Source: a bacterium
GTDB taxonomy: Bacteria > UBA9089 > CG2-30-40-21
Direction: 5' to 3'
DNA length: 57,225 nucleotides
NCBI GenBank assembly: GCA_030018795.1
Contig: JASEHA010000001.1
Location: forward strand, 1 to 57,225
Position 1 is the stretch's first letter. Every line of letters starts with the position of its first letter. Under the pieces are notes generated by a model, which worked only from the letters and a program-made list of their open reading frames with translations, had not been told where the DNA came from and did not search any database. Positions 45,101 to 57,100 of this stretch are shown here, one piece after another. Made by a program: the position numbers and the translations under genes.

Positions 45101-48100
45101 CAACCGTATCTGTAAACGGTCTGCAAAGCAATGAGTCAAGCGGCTCAAGATTTACTATTTTCGGCAATATAGTAAGCATTACACCAACAAGGGCAACCGT
45201 AGGGACAATGATTTCCTTGCTTGGCAATGGTTATGGTGCTGATGAGGTGGTTGATATCAACCTTGGCAAGACATTGCCAATTACAACGATTACAACAGAT
45301 ATTACTGGGTTGTTCAGCACAGTGTTTACAGTTGATACCCAAAAATGCGGGACAACAACCATGGCAGCTGTTGGCAGGATAAGCAAGGAATCTGTTGTCA
45401 GGGGTGTAAATATCTACGCTAACATCTGGCAGGTATCACCAGGTACTGGTCCAGTGGGAACAATAGTCACGGTCTCTGGCAATGGGTTTGATCAATTAGA
45501 GCAGGTTCGGGTTGATTTTGGTATTAGTCGAAGTATGTGTGAGCCAATAACATCACAGAATGGTTCATGGACAGTAGTATTTACCGTTAATATCCAGCCA
45601 GCAGGAAACATTGCCATAATTGCTGAGGGCATGGATTCTGGTCAAAAGGCAGTGTCAGTGTTTGTCATAGCTGGCAAGATATTTGTGACACCAAATAATG
45701 GCACAGTAGGCAAGGTTGTGCGGGTTTATGGTGAGGGATTCTCAAACAGGGAATGGGTTAAGGTAGACTTTGGTGTAACACCAAGTGTGACTAAGGCATT
45801 AACCTCAAGCAATGGCACCTTTAGCACTACCTTTACCATTGATACCCAGGCTGCTGGAACAACAACAATCCTGGTAAAAGAAACAAAGACTGGCGGTATC
45901 TCAGCAGATACAACCCTGTACATACATGGAAATGTGGTTATAGTTACGCCGAATAAGGGAACGATTGGAACAAGGATTGAGATTTCTGGCAATGGCTATG
46001 CTGCTGGTGAACCATTACGGATTGAGTTTGGCTCAACATCAAGCATTGGCAATGCCCTTGCCAGCAGTATAGGTACGTTTACAGCTGCCTTTACCATGGA
46101 TACTCAAGGGTCAGGCATTACAACCATTATTGTTCATGGGCTTACATCAGAAGAGAAGTCCGCAGGTACGGTTACTATCTGTGCTGAGATTATTCTGATA
46201 ACACCAACAAGGGCAACGGTTGGTACACCAATATATATTGAGGGCACAGGGTTTACTGCCTCTGAAAACATTCGCATGAAGCTTGGGATTAATGCTGCGA
46301 TTATTGTTCCCAATACAGTCTATGCCTCTGGTTATGGCTCATTTGCAACAACCTTTACTGTAGATACTCAACCATCTGGCGATACACAAATATTTGTTTA
46401 CAGCTATCCGAGTGCACAGACAAGTGAGGATCCAAAGGCATACAGCTCACTTGCTATCTACTCAAATATTACGTCTATTACCCCAAATAGTGGAACAGTA
46501 GGCAGCTTTGTTACGGTTTATGGTAATGGGTATGGGTTGAGCGAGGCAGTCAGGGTTGACTTTGGCAAGAAGGCATCTATGTCTATGGTTACGGCTAATG
46601 TCAGCGGTGAGATAGTCTCAATCTTTACGGTTGATACTCAGAGCTTTGGAACAACAACAATAATAGCTGTTGGAATATCTACAGCTGAGACTGCTTCAGG
46701 GCTTTATTGTATCAGGGCCAATATTATTCTTACCTCACCCACAAAGGGTACGGTTGGAACAATCATTACATTAGCTGGTAATGGGTATGGTGATAATACC
46801 GGTGAGTTTATTCGGGTTGATTTTGGGACCACACCATCTATAAGTGTAATCAAGGCAAACAGTAGTGGTGAGTTCTTGACAACATTTACTATTGATACAC
46901 AGGTTCGTGGACCAACAACCATTACTGCAGAGGGCTTGACTACCAGAGAGATAGTGCTCAGCAGCGTGCAGATATATGCTAATATTACAACACTTACCCC
47001 AACTCGAGGCTCAGTGGGAACGATTATTACCTTAGTGGCTAATGGTTATGGTCCAACAGAGCAGATGAAGGTTGATTTTGGTGCAACGAGTGAAATCATT
47101 GATGTCTATACAGATATTACCGGTGCATTCAGTACAACCTTTACAGTTGATACCCAGGTTTCAGGGACAAAGACTGTAGTGGTTATTGGCAGGGTGAGCT
47201 TTGAGCAGGACCAAAGGCTGTTCTATCTTCATACAAACATTGCTCAGTCAACACCAATGGCAGGGACTATTGGCACACCAATTACTATTGAGGGTCATGG
47301 GTTTGGAAGGTATGAACCAATAAGGGTTGATTTTGGTACCACCAATGCAATTATTTCACCATTACCAACAGCAGAGGAAAATGGTACCTTTGTCTATACC
47401 TTTACCGCAGATGCACAGGTAAATGGTCAAACAAGGATACTGTGCACTGGCATGGATACCAATGAAAAGGGTTATGCTACATTTACGGTACAGGTGCATG
47501 TAACTACCTTTAAGCCAACCTTTGGCTCAGTAGGGACAATAGTTAGTATCATTGGCGATGGTTACAGCGGCAGTGAAACAGTACGAATAAGCCTGGGCAC
47601 AAACAGAACCATTACAACAGTAAAGAGCAATGTTGCTGGTGAGTTTACAACCACCTTTACCATTGATACCCAGTCTGGTGGAACCGCAAGCGTGATAGCT
47701 TATGGGCTTGATTGCCAGCAGGATGAATTAAGAATGTTCAGGATATACACGAATATTGTGGTTGTTTCACCAGGTCAGGGTAGTGTTGGGACACCAATAT
47801 TTGTTACTGGTAATGGCTACTTAGCAGATGAGGGTATCAGGGTTGACTTTGGGAAGGTAATAACCAGGACATCTGCTACTACTGATAGCCGTGGCTATTT
47901 TGAGGCATCATTTACCATTGATACGCAAAAGTTTGGGACAACAAGTATAACCGCAGCCGGTCTGGTAAGCATGGAGCAGTCAGAAAAGACACTGCTTATC
48001 AGGTCAAATATTATCACGGTTACGCCAACAAGGGCAACAGTAGGGACAATTATTACTGTAGCCGGTAATGGCTATGAAGCAGATGAGGATGTCAGGATTG

Positions 48101-51100
48101 ACTTTGGCTATACTCAAACCATTCAGCAAACATTAAGCAATGCCTCAGGTGAGTTTAATACCAGCTTTACACTTGATACTCAAGCCTATGGGACAACCAC
48201 GATAGTTGCTACTGGGGCTGTCTCTCGTGAGGTATCGCGGTCAGGGCTGTCTATCTATGCAAACATCACTATAGTTTCACCATCAAGGGGAACGGTTGGC
48301 ACAACAATTACTGTTTGTGGCAATGGTTATGGGGCAAGTGAGACCATAGCTATTGACCTTGGCTGGACAACGAGTAGAACAACAACGATTACAGATTATA
48401 CGGGCTATTTCTCAACCACCCTGACCATTAATGTCCAGCCATGCGGCACAACAATAGTAATGGCAAGGGGTATTGCTTCAGGTGAGACAGATAATGATAG
48501 TCTGGTTATTTTCTCCAACATCTATGAGGTTTCACCTGTTTGGGGTATGGTGGGTGAATTGGTTACCATCTATGCCGATGGCTTTGGTGCTAATGAACAG
48601 GTTGAGATAAACTTTGGGATTACACCAACCATTACTCAAGCAGCAACAGACTATAAGGGTGCGTTTACAGGTATATTTACGATTGATGTGCAGCCTGCTG
48701 GCTGGACAACGATTACAGCTTATGGAATGAATAGCCATGAGGTAGCAAGCAATAAGTATAGAATATCGGCCAAGATTACAGTATTGTCACCGTCACACGG
48801 TACAGTGGGAACGATTGTCAGGGTTGATGGTAATGCCTTTGCAGCTACAGACTCAGTCAAGATTGACTTTGGCTGGACAAAAGCGATTGTTAAGGCCAGC
48901 TGTAATGATGCGGGCGTATTCTCAATAACCTTTACCATTGATACTCAAATGGTTGGGACAAGAACTGTCATGGCTAACTCAACTAAGAATCTGGAGCTTT
49001 ATGCCTTCCAGATATTTACGATTGAGCCACATATTACACAGGTAACACCAAATGAAGGAACAGTAGGGACGTTAATTACAGTCAGGGGTGATGGCTATGC
49101 GGCTACAGAGACAATAAGGATAGACTTTGGATGGACAACGAGCAGAACCAGTGTGGTTTCAGACTATCGCGGAGGATTTGAAAAGACATTTACCATTAAT
49201 ATTCAGCCTTATGGTATAACCAATATCATTGCTACAGGTATGGATAGTAATGTAATGGATGAAGACAGCTTGCTTATCAAGGGTAATATTACCAGTATTG
49301 TGCCATCATTTGGTACGGTTGGCAGCAGTGTTATGGTAACTGGTGATGGGTTTACAATAGAGGAGAATATCCAGATTCTCTTCGGTTATGATGTCATAAC
49401 AGATACAAATACAAACTATCGAGGTGAGTTTACCGCATACTTTACGGTAAATACTCAGGCTGCAGGGACAACTACGGTTGAGGTAGCAGCCTTAATCTCA
49501 TCACAGGATCTGATTGGTGGGTTCTATATCAAGGGTAATGTCCTGACAATGACACCAATTGATGGGACAGTAGGAACAAATGTATCTATCAGTGGTAATG
49601 GCTATGGGGCAAATGAGGAGATAAGGATTAGCCTTGGTGAGACTATAACCAGGGGTATGGGTCTGGCAACAGATGCTGGTGTGTTTGAATTTAGCTTTAC
49701 CATTGATACCCAGCCAAGCGGTCCAAAGACAGTAACTGCTTATGGCATCAATTCAGGTGAGATAGATTCAACCAGGGTGTTTACCATTGTGCCAAAGATT
49801 GATAGCGTTACCCCTGCACAGGGCTCAGTTGGTTCTATAGTGAACGTCTATGGCAGCGGTTACTGGGCGAATGAGGGTATTCGTGTTGATTTTGGCAATT
49901 ATGTCAGTCGAGCGGTTGTTTCAACCGATAACAGCGGTGCTTTTGTGGCAGTATTTACTGTAGATACTCAAATCTATGGAGTAACAACCGTTGTGGCTGA
50001 AGGGACAGGCTCAACGATTCCAAGGTATAGCAGCTTCTTTATTCGCGGGAATGTTACCAGTGTATCACCCAACGAGGGTACCATTGGAACAATAGTAACC
50101 GTGCTTGGCAATGGCTATGGCTCAATAGAGGATATAAGCCTATACTTTGATGTTTATCCAGAGTCTGTTGTTAAGACAGATAATATCGGCAGCTTTAAGT
50201 CAGTCTTTGGTGTCAGGGCACAACCTGGTGGGACAAAGACAATTACTGCCCGTGGGGCAAATACAGCTGAGTTTAAGGCATCCACCTTCCTTGTTAAGGC
50301 TCGTATCATCATGATCAGTCCAGCAAGCGGAACTGTAGGCAGTTATGTTACCGCAGCTGGTGATGGCTATAATGCTACTGAGATGGTGAAGATAAATTTT
50401 GGTACAAAAGAGATGATTGTCTCTGTTCAGGCTGCTGCTGGTGTGTTTAGTGCTGTATTTACTATTGATACTCAAGGCTTTGGGACAACAACCATTCAGG
50501 CATTAGGGGTAAAGTCAGGGCTATCAGGTATTCAAAAGATTCTTATTACTCAAAGGGTTATACTTGTAACACCAAATAATGGTACGGTTGGCTCATCAGT
50601 TGAACTGAGGGGTAATGGCTATGGCTCAAGTGAAACCATATCTATTGGTTTTGGGACAACTGCAACCATTACCCAGGTAATAGCCGGGCAGAATGGGTTG
50701 TTTATAGCCGTGTTTACGACTACAGAGCAGTTCTTTGGTTCAAAGACCATAACCGCTTCAGGGCTTTCTACAGGGTGTGTTGATTATGGCTATTTTACCA
50801 TTATACCAAGGGTAGTTATTACACCATTGATGGGTACGATAGGAACAATGGTGGCTGTCAATGGTACAGGGTATCGCTCGATTGAGCGGGTAAGGGTTGA
50901 CTTTGGGATGTTAAAGCCTATAGCCACGGTTTGGACAAACAATGTTGGCAGCTTTGAGTCAGTCTTTGCGGTGGATACTCAAGGTTATGGAACGACAACC
51001 ATTATTGTTACAGGACTTGGTGCTAGTCCGATAAGGGTGGCTACCTGTATATTTAGTATTATGCCGCAAACATTTATCTCACCGCTTTCAGGGACAGTTG

Positions 51101-54100
51101 GACAGCTGGTGACTGTAAGCGGTAATGGTTGGGGTTATGTAGAGGGTGTCAGGGTTGACTTTGGGACAACTTCATCCATTATAGTTGCTATGACCAATGA
51201 CCGGGGGACATTTGCTACAACATTCAGTGTTGATGTCCAGTCGGCTGGCAAGACAACCATAACTGTAACTGGCGTGAACTCTAAGCAGGTGTTTGTCAAT
51301 AGCTTCTTGATAACCAGTAAGATTGCTGAGTATTCTCCAACTATGGGTACGATTGGGACAATGGTCAGCCTGATGGGTAATGGCTATTTGCCGAATGAGA
51401 CGATTGAGGTTGCCTTTGGCTGGACAAGAAGTATAACCATAGCTCAGGCAAATGCTCTGGGTGTGTTTAATACTGGGTTTACGGTTGATGTTCAGCCCTG
51501 CGGAAACAGAACGATTGTGGCTACAGGTTATGGATCAAACAATGTCAGTCGAGCAGCATTTAGTATTATACCGAACATTACCATGGTAACGCCTGCAGCT
51601 GGAACAGTAGGCTCAATGGTTTCTATAGCTGGTAATGGGTATGGTGTCAGTGAATTCATTGAGGTTATCTTTGGAACAAACAATGAGATACCGATATTTG
51701 AGTCAACAAGTGATGGCAGGTTTACAGCAGATTTTGTCGTTGATGCACAGCCAATGGGGCAGACAATAATCAGTGCTCTGGGCTTGAATTCAAACAGGTG
51801 TGCTACAAACAGCTTTACCATCACATCATTGATTGGTGTAATACCAGGTATAGGAACGGTTGGACAATCTATAGTGGTTTGGGGTACTGGTTATCCGGCA
51901 GGCGAGATTATCAATGTTGACTTTGGTCTAACCGATACGATTACTCCAAATATCCTTACTGGCAATAACGGTTCATTTGATACCTCGTTTATAGTTAATA
52001 CTCAAGTTTATGGGACTACTACGGTTAATGCAACCAGCATTCCGGGCAATGTATCTTGCCAGACAATGTTTACCATCCTGCCGCATATCAACTGGGTAAC
52101 ACCTGAGGCAGCAACGGTTGGGACGATTATTACCATTGCTGGCGATGGGTTTGTGGCAGGTGACAGTATAAATATTATCTTTGGAACAAATCCAGCGATT
52201 GTTGGGACAAATAGCAGGCAAGACGGCTCGTTTGTGGTTACATTTATTGTTGATGAGCAGGCTTATGGCAGTCGAACGATTACTGGTGTTGGTCAGGCAA
52301 CACCTGATAATGGTATTGGCTACCTGAAGATTATGCCGGAGATAGTCTCAATTGTTCCCACAATAGGTACGGTGGGAACAATAGTAACGGTTAAAGCCTC
52401 TGGTATGCCGGATAATGAATATTTGTGGATTGACTTTGGCTTAAGCCCGAATGTTCAGGGTCCAATTGCTCCGGTAGCTTATGGTACATTTACATCTGAG
52501 TTTGTGGTTGATACTCAAATCTCTGGGACAACAACCGTGACGGTCAGGGATACAGTGGTAGATGCTCATAAACAATTCTATATTGATGCAAAGATATACT
52601 CACCAGAGCCTATATCTGGGACAGTAGGAAGCACGGTTAGCATTCATGGTGATGGGTATGGGGCAAATGAGATTATTAGAATAGGCTTTGGAACAACGGT
52701 GTCTATCAATAGTGTTGAAACGACAGAATCTGGTACATTTGTGACCGTCTTTGTGGTTAATACTCAAGCAAGAGGGTTGACCACCATTACCGCTACAGGC
52801 TTAAATACCAATGAGGTTGATATCAGGACATTTACGATTGTCCCAGAGATTATTCTGGTTACACCGACAAGGGCAACAGTGGGAACAATTATCGAATTGA
52901 AGGGCAATGGGTTTGTTGGTAATTGTCCAATAAGGGTTGATCTGGGGACAACACAGGGTATTAAGGATACAAATACAGATGTAACTGGTTACTTCTCAAC
53001 AGCATTTACTGTGAATACTCAAGGGTATGGGACAACAAGCATTATAGCCGGCTCTGAAGCAGACAGCATGTTTATCTACAGTGAGATTATCAGGATAACG
53101 CCAACAAAGGCAACGGTTGGTACAGTGATTAGCATTGCCGGGACAGGATATGGTGCCAATGAGCTGGTTCTGGTTGACTTTGGTTGGACAAAACCAATAG
53201 CAACCATAACTGCATTGGCTACAGGGTATTTTGAGACAGTATTTACAATAAATATCCAGCCTGCTGGAACAACTACAGTGGTTATGACTGGTGTGGCAAG
53301 CAAGGAAACCAACCAGAAGACAGTGGTTATCTACTCTTCGTTCGTAAGTGTAACACCAGTATCAGGTACGGTAGGAACAATAGTCTCTGTTGCTGGTGAT
53401 GGCTATGCTGCCAGTGAGGCGGTGAGGATAGATGTTGGTGAAATAGCTTCAAGAACAACAACAATAAGCAGCTATGCTGGAGCGTTTGGGACACTGTTTA
53501 CGATTGATGTTCAGCCATATGGGACAACAAGCGTTGTGGCTGTGGGGATGAATAGTGGTGAGATGGCTAAGGATTGTTTCCGTATCGAGCCAAATATTAC
53601 CTCTATTGCTCCAGGGTCAGGTATTGTGACTAATAGTGTTACTGTTACCGGTAATGGCTATGGTGCCAGTGAATTGATAAGGGTTGACTTTGGGCAGACA
53701 ACAACGATTACCAGTGTCCAGTCCAGCAGGTGGGGCAGTTTTACAGCTGTGTTTACGGTTGACAAGCAGCCAACAGGTGATAAAACAATTACTGCCTGTG
53801 GAATATTATTTAATGAGAAGGCATATGAGCACTTCACGATTATCAGCGGACTATTCATCTCGCCAGGGATTGGCAGCGTTGGAACAATAGTTACAGTCAA
53901 TGGGAGTGGGTATGACAGTAATGAGCAGGTTCAAATAGATCTTGGCAAGACAAAAACTATTGCCAGCGTATCGGCAAATGCGTCAGGGTTGTTTACTACT
54001 ACCTTTACCATTGATTCGCAGGCCTATGGGACAACAAGCGTGTCAGCCACTGGCATGGTCAGCGGACAGGCATCAACAGTCAGGTTCTTTATTATGCCAG

Positions 54101-57100
54101 AGATAACTGGTCTGACACCAACTACTGGTACGGTGGGAACATTAGTAACCATAGATTGCACTGGTTATGGTTCTGGTGAGCAGGTAAGGCTTGATTTTGG
54201 CAAGACCATAACTCGTGTATTAAGTAATGCCAGCATTAATGGTACATTTACCATGATATTTACGGTTGATACTCAAGTTTATGGGACAAAGTCAATAGTG
54301 ATGACAGGGCTGGTTACAGGCAATGTATTATCAAGGGATTACCTCATTGTTTCTGAGATAGTCAGCGTAACACCAACCATAGGAAGTGTTGGCAAGCTGG
54401 TTACCATTGTAGGCAGTGGCTATGGTAATAATGAAAAGGTACAGATTGACTTTGGTCAGACAATGAATCTGGTGCAGCCATTAACAAGCAGTGATGGGAC
54501 ATTCAGCGTTACCTTTACGGTTGATGTTCAGGCATATGGGACAAAGACCATAACCGTTGAGGGTGTTGATACAAGGTATAGATTAACAAAGACATATTGT
54601 ATTATTCCAGAGATAATCAGTGTTGTGCCAAATACGGGTACAGTTGGGACAAATGTTATTATTACCTGCAGCGGTTATGGATCAGGTGAGCAGGTAAGGG
54701 TTGACTTTGGTAAGACATCCAGCATGGTTATTGGTGTTGCCAGCATAGACGGAACATTTACTACCAGCTGGACAATTGATAAGCAAGGTTATGGGACACA
54801 AAACATTGTTGCTCAGGGTGTTACGAGTAAGGCTCAGGCAGGAAATACCTTCTATATTACACCAAAGATACTTAATGTATCACCAACCATTGGTACGGTA
54901 GGAACTATAGTTACTGTAAATTGTGATGGTTATGGTGCAGATGAGGATGTAAGCCTTACACTTGGAAAGACTGTGGGTATTGTTATGGTTAGAGCCAGTA
55001 ATAACGGGACATTTACCACTACCTTTACCATTGATTCCCAGAGGTATGGGACGCAAGCCTTAATCATTGAGGGTGTAAATAGCAAACATCCAATGGAGAG
55101 CAGCGTTTATATTACCCCAGAGGTAGTGAGTGTATCACCAGTCAGTGGTACGGTTGGGACATTGGTTACAGTTAGCGGTACCGGCTATGGTGTGGGTGAG
55201 GTATTGCGTGTTGGTTTTGGCAAGACAATGACCATAGTCACCTGTATTGCCAGTATAGATGGAACATTTACCGCAGTATTTACGGTTGATACACAGGGTT
55301 ATGCAACTAAGACCATTACAATTGAGGGTGTCCAGATATTGCATCCAGCAGCCAATACCTTCTTTATCCTGCCGGAGATAGTTGGTATGACACCAACAAT
55401 TGGTACGGTAGGGACATTGGTGACAATTAATTGCACAGGCTATGGCTCAGGCGAGACGGTGCGTGTTGATATTGGAAAGACAGCAGGTATTGTGCTTCCT
55501 GTTGCCAGTAATGATGGAACATTTACGACAGTGTTTACCATTGATACTCAAAGCTATGCCACAAGGACGGTTACTGTTGAGGGTGTTACCACTGGTGATG
55601 CGAGAAAAGAGATATTCTATATTATACCAGAGATAGTAAGCGTTGTCCCGAATAAGGGCAGTGTCGGAACATTTGTGACAGTAATTGGCAGCGGTTATGG
55701 TGATACTGAAACCATAATGATAGACTTTGGTTTGACAGCAAATATAGTTTCTGGTGCATCGAGCAATGATGGTACCTTTAGTCTTGTATTTACCATTGAT
55801 ACTCAGAGATATGGGACAAAGACTATTACAGCCGAAGGTATTCAAACACAATATCCAGTAGCAAGGACATTCTGTGTTATACCGCAGATAATCAGTGTTA
55901 AGCCATCACTGGGCACAGTAGGAACATTGGTAACCATTGCCTGTAGCGGCTATGCAGGGCTGGAAAATGTCAGGGTTGACTTTGGACAGACAACAAGCAT
56001 GGTAATTGGGATTACAGATAAGGATGGAACGTTTACATCTGTGTTTATGGTAGATGTCCAGCGTTATGGTACAAGAAGTATTATTGGGACAGGATTGGAC
56101 AGCAAGGCTGTGGCAGAAAATACATTCTATATTACTCCAGAAATAATTAGTGTCACCCCATCGATGGGTACGGTAGGGACATTTGTAACAATCAGATGCA
56201 GCGGCTATGGCAGTAATGAGGCTGTCCAGGTTGGATTTGGCAAGACAGATAGTATTGCTACCGGTATATGTAGCATAGATGGTACATTTACCGTAGTGTT
56301 CACCATTGATACGCAGAGGTATGCGACAACGACCATAAGGGCAACAGGTGTTACCCATCAGCATACAGCGAATAATACATATTATATCCTGCCAGAGGTA
56401 ATTAGTGTTACACCAAAATCAGGGACAGTTGGCACAGTAGTTAATGTGAAATGCAGCGGCTATGGGGCAAATGAGGCTGTCAGGGTTGACTTTGGCAAGA
56501 CCATGAGTATGGTTATTGGTCAGACAACTGAGGATGGTACGTTTACATCTGAATTTGTTGTTGATGCTCAAAGTTATGGAACAACAAGCATACAGGCTAC
56601 CAGCGTTGTCAGTATAGATCAAACAGGTATACCGGTTACTCAATATAATTGGTTTAAGATTACAACAGCTATCTATATTACACCCATTGAGGGTACGGTA
56701 GGGACATATGTGGTTGTAAATGGAGATGGCTATGGAGCAAATGAGGATGTCCGGATTGACTTTGGAACAACAAAGAGTATTGTTATTGCCTATACCTCTG
56801 CTGATGGAACATTTACAACCATGTTTATGAGTAATCCACAGAGGGCAGGGATGTCAATGGTTACTGCAACAGGCTTGAATACGCAGCATCCATATGAAAG
56901 ATTCTTTGGAGTCAGTGCCAAGATCAGTCAGATTATACCTACACATGGAACGGTTGGGACAGTGGTTACGGTTATTGGTGATGGGTTTGGCGGTGAAGAG
57001 ATGGTCAGGATAGACTTTGGCTCTACCCAGACTATAACCCAGATACAGGCAAACATAGCCGGTACATTCTCAATAGGGTTTACAGTAAATACTCAAGGAT

